Origin: Pedobacter sp. WC2423
Lineage (GTDB): Bacteria > Bacteroidota > Bacteroidia > Sphingobacteriales > Sphingobacteriaceae
Assembly (NCBI RefSeq): GCF_040822065.1
Contig: NZ_CP162005.1
Coordinates: 4,402,001 to 4,466,000, forward strand
Length of the DNA: 64,000 nucleotides
Direction of reading: 5' to 3'
Shown here: positions 1 through 9,083 of the stretch, one piece after another
Layout of the letters: every line of letters starts with the position of its first letter
Position numbering within the stretch: the first letter of the stretch is position 1
The notes under the pieces: generated by a model
Told to the model about the DNA's origin: nothing
Databases searched by the model: none
The model's input: the letters and a program-made list of their open reading frames with translations, nothing else
Made by a program: the position numbers and the translations under genes

Positions 1-688
1 TTGAATAAGATTCATTCTGAGGATCTTTTTGTATTCTCTTGAACAATGAATTCTGAAGAGTCAGATAATCGGCATTAGTTTCAAAAACAGAAGGCAGTAC
101 TGTTTCGGCCTGCTGTAGCATTTGGGGCATGGTAGACAAGGCATTCAAATATTCTTCACTCAATTTATTTTTGTCCTTCTTGAAACGATAGATACTTAAG
201 AGTTCAAAAGTGAAGACCTGATTATTTTTCATGTTTTTTCTGGCTTGAAGAAATACATCTGCAGCCAGATCATATTCGGCTATCTGGTATAAATCATTTG
301 CCAATGCTCTTATTTTGGATTCATCCTCAGGAAGGGAATGCAAGAGCTGATCAAAGGTCTTCTTTGCATTTTCCAGTTCTCCTTTTTCTTTGTAAATCCG
401 GGCTTGTATAGTCAGGTACTTTGGAGATTCAGGGCTCTGCCTGATCAGTTTTTTGATCGCTTTATCTGCAACTTCGTATTGTTTTGATTTGAGCAGTGCA
501 TTGAAGTACAGCTCTGAATAGGCCTCATTTTTTGTTTTGAAGACTATCTTTTCGAGTAATACAGATGCCTTTTGATAATCTCCATTTTGATAGTATAGCA
601 TCGCCATCTCACTATCATTATTACTTTGTGCAAATAATGATAGTGAGCCTGTAAAGCAGAGTACGATCGCCAATATTGTTTTTATCAT
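1..688 (-). CDS. TPR-repeat secreted protein, C-terminus cut off by window edge
   Basis: Reading the minus strand from the ATG at 688-686 gives 229 uninterrupted residues running off the window, so the C-terminus is missing. The start MIKTILAIVLCFTGSLSLFAQ is a clear signal peptide with cleavage expected after FAQ. The rest is a series of helical hairpins of tetratricopeptide type, for example YYQNGDYQKASVLLEKI and ARIYKEKGELENAKKTFDQL. TPR proteins of this sort are usually periplasmic scaffolds, but nothing identifies a partner. The gene points away from the S9-like lipoprotein gene, with about 235 bases between the start codons. I do not recognise a named family beyond TPR. Start and signal peptide are well supported; the specific function is unknown. 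Confidence 0.8.
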   Translation of the reverse strand, partial: MIKTILAIVLCFTGSLSLFAQSNNDSEMAMLYYQNGDYQKASVLLEKIVFKTKNEAYSELYFNALLKSKQYEVADKAIKKLIRQSPESPKYLTIQARIYKEKGELENAKKTFDQLLHSLPEDESKIRALANDLYQIAEYDLAADVFLQARKNMKNNQVFTFELLSIYRFKKDKNKLSEEYLNALSTMPQMLQQAETVLPSVFETNADYLTLQNSLFKRIQKDPQNESYS

Positions 689-897
689 GATGTCCTGAAT
701 CAACGTGAACAGCAAGAAACTGTTATCAAAAATAAAGATAATAAATTGTGGTTGTCCATCATTCCGGATTACCGGTATTTTAAATATTACCAGACATTTC
801 TTTATCAGCGATAAAATATTACTATTTTGAGACGCTCTCCATTTGCTGTTAAGGTAACAATATTAGTGTATTGTCCATATAGACAGCTAGTGTTGCG

Positions 898-905
898 TAT
901 TTTTG
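898..905 (+). promoter_or_regulatory. -7-like promoter element (TATTTTTG)
   Basis: TATTTTTG matches the Bacteroidota -7 consensus TAnnTTTG and lies 17 bases upstream of the ATG at 923, which would give a short leader. The nearest TTG that could act as the -33 element is at 871-873, a spacing of 24, slightly too long. The call rests on the -7 motif and position only. Confidence 0.4.
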
Positions 906-922
906 CAGGCTACCGTAATGCT

Positions 923-2815
923 ATGACCATAAAGAAAAGATATTTATTCATTGTTCTTCTAGCCCTTTTTAGTGCTTGCCGGCAAAACAGGCAGGTAAGG
1001 GTTATTCCTGTGGCAGACTTCTTTAAGGCACAGGATAAGGGTTATTATGCAATTTCTCTGGATGGTAAAACCATGTCTTATCTAAAATTACAAGGTAAAA
1101 AGCAAAACTTATTTGTAGAAGATCTGGCTACTGGAAGATCCTCACAGATCACACAATTGAATGAGAAAAATATCAATTACTACTTCTGGGTAAGTAATGA
1201 TGAAATCGTTTATTACAAAGAGAAGTCAGGGGCTGAGCGGTTATCAGATATCTTTATTATCAATAAAAACGGAGAAAATGAACGTCAGCTGAGTGATAAT
1301 GGGAAAAGCAGGATGCACGTACTCAAAGATCAGTTGATTGATGGTAAATTTTTATTGGTTTCATCTAATAAGAGAGATTCTACGGTGTTCGATGTTTACC
1401 GTTTAAATGTAAGAGATGGCCAGATGGACATGGCTGCCAGGAACCCGGGAAACATTACCAACTGGGTAACAGATTCAAAAGGACAAATTCGCCTGGCCAC
1501 CACCAGTGATGGGGTAAATCAGACATTACTATACAGAGAGACTGAAAACCAAGCCTTCAGAGCTGTAGTGACCAATAATTTTAAAACTACTTTTACGCCT
1601 GTCGCGATTTCAGATACGAGACCAAACGTTGTTTATGCGATTTCTAATGTTAACAGGGATAAAAATGCATTGATAGAATTGAACTGTCTGACGGGTAAAG
1701 AAAGTAAGGTGCTTTTCAGTAATGATACACTCAATGTAGTGGATGCCCAATATTCCGAATCCAAAAAGACTATAGCTTTTGTAATCTGTGAAACCTGGAA
1801 AAAGGAAAAACATTACCTGGATCCTTCTGTTAAAAAGCTATATGAAAAGCTGGATAAATTATTGCCGGGTACTGAATCAAGGATTATTGACAGAGATAAA
1901 GCAGAAAATACATTTATTGTAAGAACGTTCACGGATAGAAATCCGGGATCTTATTACTTATATATTGCCAATAAAGGTACAATCAGAAAACTAAGTGATT
2001 TCAATCCTTATGTTAAGGAAGCTGAAATGTGCGAGATGAGGCCTGTTTCTTATACAGCACGTGATGGATTAAAAATACAGGGGTATCTTACTTTGCCGGT
2101 TAATAAACCGCCTTCCAACCTTCCGGTAGTTGTTTTGCCGCATGATGGCCCGGGACGCAGAGATTCCTGGGGTTATAAAGCAGAAGTGCAATTTCTGGCG
2201 AATAGAGGATATGCAGTGTTCCAGGTTAACTACAGGGGCTCATCCGGATACGGAAAGTCTTTTGCTGCTGCCGGCTCTGGTCAATGGGGAGGTAAAATCA
2301 AAGATGATATTAATGATGGGGTAAGATGGCTCATTGAGAATAAGATTGCTAACCCAAGGAAAATAGCCATTTATGGTTCAGGCTTTGGCGGTTATATCGC
2401 GTTAAATAGTTTATATTCGAGCCCTGGGATGTATGTTTGTGGTGGGTCTAATTCAGGAGTGATTAATTTATTTAGTTATCTGAAATCTATTCCTCCATTT
2501 TTGAAGACTAATTTGCAGATGTACTATGAGGTAATCGGTAATCCTGTAACAGAAGGTGACCGGATGCGCCAGGTATCTCCGGTTTTTCATGCAGATAAAT
2601 TCAGGGTTCCCGTGTTTATTGCGCAAAGTCCAAAGGATCCGAGAAGTAATTCAGGAGAAGCTGTTCAGTTTGTGAAAGAACTCAACAAAAGAAATGTGAA
2701 CGTAACTTATCTCGAAAAGGAATATAGTGAGTTTTCTCCACAGGGTGAAGAGGTGCGCCAGCAACTATATGCTTCACTGGAGCAGTTTTTGTCTGTAAAT
2801 TTGTCTAAGAAATAG
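923..2815 (+). CDS. S9 (prolyl oligopeptidase)-family lipoprotein, probably catalytically inactive
   Basis: 630 residues from the ATG at 923. This start was chosen over an in-frame TTG at 827 because it opens with a lipoprotein signal ending in FSAC. Residues about 30-390 are beta-propeller-like, and about 400-630 are an alpha/beta-hydrolase domain with HDGPG and NYRGSSGYG, which match the family. The usual nucleophile motif GGSYGGY reads GSGFGGY, so Gly487 stands where the catalytic Ser should be, with a Ser one place earlier. The usual histidine motif EGHGF reads EYSEF (Ser602). The acid Asp572 in KDPR is kept. Two of three triad residues are therefore gone, and a binding or sensing role is more likely than peptidase activity. 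The histidine kinase gene follows directly, suggesting one operon and perhaps a signalling link. Confidence 0.85.
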   Translation: MTIKKRYLFIVLLALFSACRQNRQVRVIPVADFFKAQDKGYYAISLDGKTMSYLKLQGKKQNLFVEDLATGRSSQITQLNEKNINYYFWVSNDEIVYYKEKSGAERLSDIFIINKNGENERQLSDNGKSRMHVLKDQLIDGKFLLVSSNKRDSTVFDVYRLNVRDGQMDMAARNPGNITNWVTDSKGQIRLATTSDGVNQTLLYRETENQAFRAVVTNNFKTTFTPVAISDTRPNVVYAISNVNRDKNALIELNCLTGKESKVLFSNDTLNVVDAQYSESKKTIAFVICETWKKEKHYLDPSVKKLYEKLDKLLPGTESRIIDRDKAENTFIVRTFTDRNPGSYYLYIANKGTIRKLSDFNPYVKEAEMCEMRPVSYTARDGLKIQGYLTLPVNKPPSNLPVVVLPHDGPGRRDSWGYKAEVQFLANRGYAVFQVNYRGSSGYGKSFAAAGSGQWGGKIKDDINDGVRWLIENKIANPRKIAIYGSGFGGYIALNSLYSSPGMYVCGGSNSGVINLFSYLKSIPPFLKTNLQMYYEVIGNPVTEGDRMRQVSPVFHADKFRVPVFIAQSPKDPRSNSGEAVQFVKELNKRNVNVTYLEKEYSEFSPQGEEVRQQLYASLEQFLSVNLSKK

Positions 2816-2824
2816 GTGGGTAAT

Positions 2825-4492
2825 ATGGCTCCGGAAAAGACTAGTGGCTATCGTAAGAACTTTTCACTGATCGTGACCTTTATTGTGCTGATCTCTGTAT
2901 TGTTCATCTTGTCTTTGTTTTTGGCTTATAATTTCAGCAAGAAATTTATAGAGAATGAGTTTGTCTCTGAAAAAGTAAAGGTTCTGGAGGAAAGTATTAA
3001 ACCTTACAATGAATTTTTCCAGAATAAAGTTCCTGAAATTTCTTATTACAATGGATATCTTGATTCTGCTACGGCATCAAAGTTTGTGGATACTATTATT
3101 AATGCCTATCCTTTTGTTTCAAAGGTGGTTTTTTATGATTCGGAGATTGGGAATACACCGGTCAGGGATGGATTAAATACCGGGCATTTCTCTTTTGGCC
3201 CTAAGAATATTTATCAGTTTGGTGATTTGGTCCCTTTGGATTCGGTCAAATTGTTTTCGAGGGATGATACGAAAAAATTCAGTAGGGGTGATGATTTTAA
3301 TGCTTTGGGAATCAAGCTGATTTCTTACATTGAGAGTCTGGATACGACTATTGTACCTAGTCAGGAAGAGCTTTTTACCAACTTCAGTATTATCCGTTCG
3401 AATAAAATTACTTACCTGAATATTCCGGGATTTGAAGATTTAAAGGTTTATAAGCAGATGCTAAGACAGCAGCTTAGTCCGTCTCCGGTTTATCAGCAGG
3501 ATATGTTATCTTTTCATCTGGATCCATATAAAATCAAGATTATCAATACGCGGCCGCTGTTGTATCAGAATATAAGAATTGAACCGCTAACTTATGATCC
3601 TTTAAATACGTCAGCGGATTATATAGCTACAGAGATCACATTACCCGGCCCGTTTTCAGATTATAAACTCTATTTTATTTCTGCAAAGTCGTTTGTAGCT
3701 CAGGGAATTTTGAGTTATTTTATGCCTATCGCGCTGGTGATGTTACTATTCTATGGAATTCTGGTTCTGGTCACCGTTTTGATCTACAGAAATCTTAATA
3801 TTAATCATAAGATGTTTAAATTGCAGTATGATTTTGTGAATAATCTGACGCATGAGTTTAAAACGCCGGTGAGTGTGATTAAGATAGCGGGTAATAATAT
3901 TAAAAGTGCGAGTGCACTGACTGAAAGAGAGCTCAAGTTGTATGGTAAGATCCTGGATGAGGAGGCCGACAAGTTAAATGGATTAATGAACAAGTTACTG
4001 GCTTTTACGCAGATTGAAAACAGGGCTATTCAGTTAAATCGTGATGAAATTAATATTGTGGATTTTATTGAGAGTACAATTGAATCTCATACGCTGAAAC
4101 ATCCTGATTTTGTAGTGACTTATGAAGTCTCTGGTTTTGTGACATTTATTACGGATCCGGTATTGCTGGGCAGTCTTTTTGACAATTTAGCGGAGAATGC
4201 TTACAAGTATTCACGTCCTGAGCATAAGCGGTTGCATATTGTGGCGAGAATGATAAAAGGAAAAGTTGTATTCAGGTTTGTGGATCAGGGTATAGGTATT
4301 CCAACACCAGAAATTAATAATATCTTTAAGAAGTTTTACCGGATACAGAATCAGTATAATCAGAATGGTAGTGTTGGTTTAGGGTTGGCTTTTTGTAAGG
4401 AGTTAGTGAATTTCATGAAGGGTGAGATCTCGGTAAAAAGTAAAGTAAATAAAGGAACAGAGTTTAAAATAGTACTGCCTTATAATAATTAA
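2825..4492 (+). CDS. Sensor histidine kinase
   Basis: About 555 residues. I prefer the ATG at 2825, though a GTG at 2816, touching the stop of the previous gene, is also possible. A transmembrane helix near residues 12-38 and a second near 297-323 bracket a roughly 260-residue extracytoplasmic sensor region with no domain I can name. The phospho-acceptor is His343 in NLTHEFKTP. The ATPase domain shows the N box NLAENAYKYS, the G1 box DQGIGI and the G2 box GLGLAFCKEL. It should autophosphorylate and pass phosphate to the response regulator starting four bases downstream. The signal sensed is unknown; the co-transcribed S9-like lipoprotein is a candidate accessory. Confidence 0.93.
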   Translation: MAPEKTSGYRKNFSLIVTFIVLISVLFILSLFLAYNFSKKFIENEFVSEKVKVLEESIKPYNEFFQNKVPEISYYNGYLDSATASKFVDTIINAYPFVSKVVFYDSEIGNTPVRDGLNTGHFSFGPKNIYQFGDLVPLDSVKLFSRDDTKKFSRGDDFNALGIKLISYIESLDTTIVPSQEELFTNFSIIRSNKITYLNIPGFEDLKVYKQMLRQQLSPSPVYQQDMLSFHLDPYKIKIINTRPLLYQNIRIEPLTYDPLNTSADYIATEITLPGPFSDYKLYFISAKSFVAQGILSYFMPIALVMLLFYGILVLVTVLIYRNLNINHKMFKLQYDFVNNLTHEFKTPVSVIKIAGNNIKSASALTERELKLYGKILDEEADKLNGLMNKLLAFTQIENRAIQLNRDEINIVDFIESTIESHTLKHPDFVVTYEVSGFVTFITDPVLLGSLFDNLAENAYKYSRPEHKRLHIVARMIKGKVVFRFVDQGIGIPTPEINNIFKKFYRIQNQYNQNGSVGLGLAFCKELVNFMKGEISVKSKVNKGTEFKIVLPYNN

Positions 4493-4496
4493 TGAT

Positions 4497-5186
4497 ATGT
4501 CTAAAGGAATTAAAATACTGATAGTTGAAGATGATGAAAATTTAAGGTTTTTAGTAGTACACAGACTAAAGTCTGAGGGTTATGATGTACTGGAAACCGG
4601 CGATGGTGAGCTGGCAGTAAAAACTATCATGGATGAAAAGCCTGATATTGTTTTGCTGGACTGGATGTTGCCGGGTAAACAGGGGTCGGATGTTTGTCAG
4701 GAAGTGCGTAAGCAGGGTTTTGAGAACCTGATTATTATGATGACTGCGAAGGCGCAGGATGTGGATAAGATTGATGCTTATACTTTCGGAGTGTCTGATT
4801 ATGTAACCAAGCCGTTTAATATGGATGTTTTGGTGGCGATGCTGGAGAGTAAGGTGAAGTTTTTGTTAAACAATGATAAGTCAGAGATCCACCGTTTTGG
4901 CGACATGGAACATCACCCTAATATCCATACCCTTTACAGGAGCGGAAGAAAGATTGAATTAACAATATTAGAAAACAGGATCTTATTGTATTTCCTGAGA
5001 AATCCGAATAAGGTGATTAACCGGGATGAGTTGATGCTGGTTGTTTGGGGATATAATTCTGATGTGAATACGCGTACGCTTGATATGCATATTGTTCGTT
5101 TAAGAAAGAAGATTGAATTGAATCCTGATAATCCACAGTTGTTGCAAACTGTAAGGGGTATTGGATACCGTTTTAATGCGGGATAG
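4497..5186 (+). CDS. OmpR-family response regulator
   Basis: 229 residues. The receiver domain (about 5-120) has the acidic cluster EDD at 11-13, phospho-acceptor Asp55 in LLDWMLPG, Thr83 and Lys105 in TKPF. The C-terminal winged helix (about 135-229) ends in the typical RTLDMHIVRLRKKIE and VRGIGYRF segments. It is the DNA-binding output partner of the histidine kinase just upstream (four-base gap). The operon ends at the hairpin terminator 20 bases after the stop. Target genes cannot be read from the sequence. Confidence 0.95.
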   Translation: MSKGIKILIVEDDENLRFLVVHRLKSEGYDVLETGDGELAVKTIMDEKPDIVLLDWMLPGKQGSDVCQEVRKQGFENLIIMMTAKAQDVDKIDAYTFGVSDYVTKPFNMDVLVAMLESKVKFLLNNDKSEIHRFGDMEHHPNIHTLYRSGRKIELTILENRILLYFLRNPNKVINRDELMLVVWGYNSDVNTRTLDMHIVRLRKKIELNPDNPQLLQTVRGIGYRFNAG

Positions 5187-5205
5187 TTTTTAAATAGTTA
5201 TTGGT

Positions 5206-5242
5206 AATAGCGCAGTCCTTAAAAGACTGCGCTATTTTTTTT
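5206..5242 (+). terminator. Intrinsic terminator of the two-component operon
   Basis: A 12-bp stem (AATAGCGCAGTC pairing with GACTGCGCTATT) with a 7-base loop runs straight into a T tract. It lies 20 bases after the response regulator stop on the plus strand. Confidence 0.9.
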
Positions 5243-5292
5243 GCTGATTTTGCAGGTTTGCGGGTGGTTGAGTTTTTATGCTTAAATGGGTT

Positions 5293-6006
5293 TTAATCTT
5301 TGAGGTGGGCTGCCCAGAAGGGATATTTTACACCATCTTGCAGGAAGTTTGGGAAATGTGTTTCGTCAGGCAGAATAAGTGCTCCATGGGTTTTTCTAAG
5401 CACACTGAATATACTTTGATCGTTGCGGTGTTCTATAAACGTTTTTTGTTGTAAGGCTGCATCTTTCTGGTCTGTAAAAAGAGATAAGTTTTCATAGAGT
5501 GTGTCATACCATTTGTCTATGAGTTGTGTGGTGTGCTGGCATTTCCTCAGCATAATGACCGTTGTTATCAATTGATTAGAATTGATGATTTCTGTTGTGG
5601 TGTTAAAATAGTCAAATACTTCTTGCTTAGTGTATTCATTTTCTTTGTGGGGTAGTTCAAAAGCGATTGTACCGGTATCGGTTGCTTCCAGAAGTGTCAG
5701 GTAATCGTGGAAACGTTTTTTACCACTTTTATTAATGATACATCCTGCATCGGCATAAATCAAAATGTCGTTTTCGGGAAGGGTATCAAGTATTTTTTTT
5801 ATGACGTAGGGTTTCCAGATCCAGTATCCACCGCCTTTTGATTGTTCAAGGATAGATTTAAAGCGTTTGGCAAAGATCGGGTTTATAGCTGCCGGGCTGA
5901 AGATTTTTACTTCGTCGAAAAATTTGGAGTCTATGGCTGTTTGTTTGAGAAATTTTCTCTGCGCTCTGTATTTATCGTCTCCATAGGTTATAAAGTGAGT
6001 TTTCAT
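5293..6006 (-). CDS. Putative glycosyltransferase-like protein
   Basis: 237 residues, no signal peptide, so cytoplasmic. It has features of GT-A fold sugar transferases: an N-terminal FITYGDDKYRAQR strand, a GYWIWKPYVI segment frequent in capsule-type transferases, and YADAGC, which occupies the position of a metal-binding DxD-like motif. The donor and acceptor are unknown. It stands alone on the minus strand, convergent with the two-component operon and downstream of the metallophosphoesterase terminator, so it probably has its own promoter in the 200 bases upstream. It could belong to a related uncharacterised family; the fold is more certain than the reaction. Confidence 0.6.
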   Translation of the reverse strand: MKTHFITYGDDKYRAQRKFLKQTAIDSKFFDEVKIFSPAAINPIFAKRFKSILEQSKGGGYWIWKPYVIKKILDTLPENDILIYADAGCIINKSGKKRFHDYLTLLEATDTGTIAFELPHKENEYTKQEVFDYFNTTTEIINSNQLITTVIMLRKCQHTTQLIDKWYDTLYENLSLFTDQKDAALQQKTFIEHRNDQSIFSVLRKTHGALILPDETHFPNFLQDGVKYPFWAAHLKD

Positions 6007-6107
6007 AGCGTTTAATTTATTTATAATGTAATAAATTAATTTAAACGGTTTGCGTTAAGTTATTAATGAGTTATTAACAGTGTTGAAAAGAGGGATGTCC
6101 GGCTGCT

Positions 6108-6137
6108 AAAAAAACAAGCCGGCTATGTTCGGCCGGC
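6108..6137 (-). terminator. Intrinsic terminator after metallophosphoesterase gene
   Basis: On the minus strand a GCCGGC stem with an 8-base loop is followed by TTG and a run of seven T. It lies about 70 bases past the metallophosphoesterase stop. Confidence 0.75.
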
Positions 6138-6203
6138 ATTGTCTTCGCCTGAAGAGATTCTGAACGAATTTCCTGAAATGAGTATGCTTGTTTTTCTATT
6201 TTT

Positions 6204-7529
6204 TTATGCTCTTTTGAGTGTGAAGATGGTGATCTCCGGTAAGATACCTACTCTTCCGGGGTAACCAAGGAAGCCATAACCTACGTTAACATAAAGCTGC
6301 TGTTTTTGTTCCTGATATAATCCGGCCCATTCTTTATAGATATACTCTATAGGGCTCCACTGGTACTTTTCGGTACGAACTCCGAATTGCATACCATGGG
6401 TGTGGCCACTAAACATCGCATCTATCTGAGGATATTTTGGCAGCACTTCGGCACGCCAGTGTGAAGGGTCGTGAGAAAGTAAAAGCTTTACGGGAAGGTC
6501 GTCAGTATTCTTAACTGCAAGATCCATACGGCCGTATTTCGGAAAACGCCCCATGCCCCAGTTCTCTATGCCCAGAATTCCGATTTCTTCACCATCAATC
6601 TTTAACCGGCGGTTTTCATTCATTAAAAGATCCCAACCCATAAGTTCGTGGGTTTTGATCACGTCTTTCAGGTTTTTTACTTTTGCGGGGGATGATTCTT
6701 TCCCAAAATGATAATCACCATAATCATGATTTCCCAGAGAGGAGTAAACACCAAGGGGAGCCTTTATTTTACTGAAGATGTCCTGGTAATCCCGCATTTC
6801 TGTGGCCATGTCATTGACAATATCACCGGTGAAGAAGATGAAATCCGGCTTTTCGCCAAGGAGCATTTCTACACCACCTTTTACGGCTGTTTTGTTGTAA
6901 AAGCTTCCTGAGTGAATATCTGAGATCTGTCCCATCGTGATGCCATCAAAGGCAGCGGGCAGGTTAGGGAGGATCAATGTCTTTCTGCGGACCTGATAAT
7001 CATAAGCACCTGATACAATTCCCCAGGATAATGAAGTGAGGGGAATTGCCGCTGCAACCAAGCCTGCTTTAACAATAAACGAAGATCGGCTGATTGGTTC
7101 TTCTATAGCTAAACCGGTTTTATTATGGGTGCTTGTTGTACGGGATGAATATGTTGCATTATACTGATCATTTAAGTTTCCTGATACTGTTGCGCTGCTG
7201 TTTTCTGATCTTCTGGTCCGTCTGAGCAGAACGATAACTAACCTGCGCAGGTCATCAACCAGCAGAAAGGGCAGCATCACGATTTTACAGGCAGTAGTCA
7301 GGAAAAAAATGACTAAGATGACTGCACGCATTGATAAAAACAGATTTAAGAAGATACCTGCAAAAACACCAATAATTAATACGATGGTGATACCCCAGTA
7401 GATGCGGGTAAATCTGGTTTTTGCTTTTTCACTCCAGTTTTTGAACGCGGATAAAATCGCCTTGACGAAGTAGAAATCGAATGCGATGATTAAAAGGCAT
7501 CCTACAATAAGAAAGGGTAATCTGCCCAT
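6204..7529 (-). CDS. Membrane-anchored metallophosphoesterase (YkuE/YaeI type)
   Basis: 441 residues. Four hydrophobic segments lie in the first 110 residues, followed by a linker and a further hydrophobic stretch (about 150-170). A calcineurin-like phosphoesterase domain follows, with all metal-binding motifs: ISDIHSGSF, GDIVND, GNHDYGDY, LLSHDP and SGHTHGMQ. These bind two metal ions. The family hydrolyses phosphoesters, and related enzymes act on UDP-diacylglucosamine or other envelope lipids. The multi-helix anchor suggests work at the membrane surface, but the substrate is not predictable here. It is upstream of, and separated by a terminator from, the glycosyltransferase-like gene. Confidence 0.88.
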   Translation of the reverse strand: MGRLPFLIVGCLLIIAFDFYFVKAILSAFKNWSEKAKTRFTRIYWGITIVLIIGVFAGIFLNLFLSMRAVILVIFFLTTACKIVMLPFLLVDDLRRLVIVLLRRTRRSENSSATVSGNLNDQYNATYSSRTTSTHNKTGLAIEEPISRSSFIVKAGLVAAAIPLTSLSWGIVSGAYDYQVRRKTLILPNLPAAFDGITMGQISDIHSGSFYNKTAVKGGVEMLLGEKPDFIFFTGDIVNDMATEMRDYQDIFSKIKAPLGVYSSLGNHDYGDYHFGKESSPAKVKNLKDVIKTHELMGWDLLMNENRRLKIDGEEIGILGIENWGMGRFPKYGRMDLAVKNTDDLPVKLLLSHDPSHWRAEVLPKYPQIDAMFSGHTHGMQFGVRTEKYQWSPIEYIYKEWAGLYQEQKQQLYVNVGYGFLGYPGRVGILPEITIFTLKRA

Positions 7530-7566
7530 TTTTATGTTAAATATTAAAAGATACTTTTAAAACAGA

Positions 7567-9066
7567 CTAGGCATTGAAATCAATGTCATCATCTTCGTCC
7601 TCTTCAGGATCAGTATTAAATAAACTGTCAAACATATCAGAGAAACCGAAACCACCACTCAGGTATTTTTTATTCAACTGAGAGTATTCTGCAAGTCCAT
7701 GTAAGGCAAACTCCATTAATAAAAGGGTTTGATTAGCACTTAGTTTAGGATGGAACTGTTTAACCAGCTCATTCAGGCCAGCAACTTGCATGAGCTCTTT
7801 TTTATATTGAGACTCTGTCAGGTTATCAGCAATATCCAGTGTGTTGCCATCTGTGAACCAATCTGTGATCAATTGATAAGGATTTGCAGTTTTGTTTTTC
7901 TTTGCTTTCTCCGGATCAGGGAAGTAACGGTTGAACAAGCTTTTGATCGCTTTACCAATTAAGATATTCGCAACTTTAGCGGGGCCTTCAAGTTCTCCTT
8001 CATAAACCAATTCAATTTTACCTGTTACTGCCGGTATAATTCCTGTCAGATCAGCAAGTCTTACGAAGGTCTTCTTTTCTCCGTTGACCAGCATCCTTCT
8101 TTCGGCAGTACTGATCAGGTTTTCGTAAGCAGAAATTGTTAAACGTGCTGATACACCGGATTTTTGATCAATGAACTCACTTTTGCGCGCTTCAAAAGCA
8201 ACTTGCTCAATCAAATCTTTCACTAAACCATCAGCTTCGATTAGTTTTTGTGCTTCAGTGATCTTTGCCTCCTGGAAAGTGATTTTACGGGAGATCGCTA
8301 TGGTTTTAGGGTAGTGAGTAAGGATCTGACTTTCTATCCTGTCTTTCAACGGAGTTACAATTGATCCCCTGTTGGTATAATCCTCCGGGTTCGCTGTAAA
8401 TACAAACTGTACATCCAGAGGAAGACGTAATTTAAATCCCCTGATCTGAATATCTTTTTCCTGAAGCATATTAAACAAGGCTACCTGTATCCTTGCCTGT
8501 AAATCCGGTAGCTCATTGATGACGAAAATACTGCGGTGTGCTCTTGGAATTAACCCAAAGTGGATCACACGCTCATCATTATAAGTTAATTTCAGTGTAG
8601 CGGCTTTAATCGGGTCCATATCGCCAATTAAATCGGCTACGGTTACATCCGGGGTCGCTAATTTCTCCGTATAACGGTCTGAACGGTGCTGCCAGCTGAT
8701 CGGTGTCGCATCATCATGTGCAGCAACTTCCTGTTTTCCGAACCAGGATATTGGATTCAAAGGATCATCAAAGATTTCACTTCCGGTGATATAAGGGATA
8801 TATTCATCAAGCAGGTTAACCATTAAACGTGCAATACGTGTTTTGGCCTGGCCCCTTAAGCCCAGTAGTAAAATGTTGTGTCTGGATAAAATCGCGGTCT
8901 GAAGTTCAGGAATAACAGTTTCATCATAACCAAGGATACCCTCAAAACCAGCATCTTTATTTTGAAGCTGCTGTATCAGGTTCTTGCGCAATTCGTCTTT
9001 TACTGTTAGGGAGATGTAATTTGAGGCTTTTAATTCGCCAAGAGTTTTAATTGAGGTTTGCTCCAT
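7567..9066 (-). CDS. MoxR/Mg-chelatase-like AAA+ ATPase
   Basis: 499 residues. The AAA+ core has Walker A GLRGQAKT (69-76), Walker B FVINELPD with the catalytic Glu at 185, and sensor segment FTANPEDY. It resembles the ChlI/MoxR branch, whose members remodel protein complexes with a von Willebrand A partner. Such a partner (9084-10181) lies just upstream on the same strand with a 17-base gap, so the two are an operon and probably a complex. The C-terminal tail is very acidic (residues 485-499). Bacteroidota genomes often carry this pair annotated as magnesium chelatase, but no chlorophyll pathway is implied. The client is unknown. Confidence 0.88.
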   Translation of the reverse strand: MEQTSIKTLGELKASNYISLTVKDELRKNLIQQLQNKDAGFEGILGYDETVIPELQTAILSRHNILLLGLRGQAKTRIARLMVNLLDEYIPYITGSEIFDDPLNPISWFGKQEVAAHDDATPISWQHRSDRYTEKLATPDVTVADLIGDMDPIKAATLKLTYNDERVIHFGLIPRAHRSIFVINELPDLQARIQVALFNMLQEKDIQIRGFKLRLPLDVQFVFTANPEDYTNRGSIVTPLKDRIESQILTHYPKTIAISRKITFQEAKITEAQKLIEADGLVKDLIEQVAFEARKSEFIDQKSGVSARLTISAYENLISTAERRMLVNGEKKTFVRLADLTGIIPAVTGKIELVYEGELEGPAKVANILIGKAIKSLFNRYFPDPEKAKKNKTANPYQLITDWFTDGNTLDIADNLTESQYKKELMQVAGLNELVKQFHPKLSANQTLLLMEFALHGLAEYSQLNKKYLSGGFGFSDMFDSLFNTDPEEDEDDDIDFNA

Positions 9067-9083
9067 AGGTGTATTTGCCCGGA

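Noticed and set aside
827..922. TTG-initiated N-terminal extension of the S9-like gene
   Set aside because: The lipoprotein signal starts at the ATG at 923, and the extension overlaps the -7-like promoter motif.
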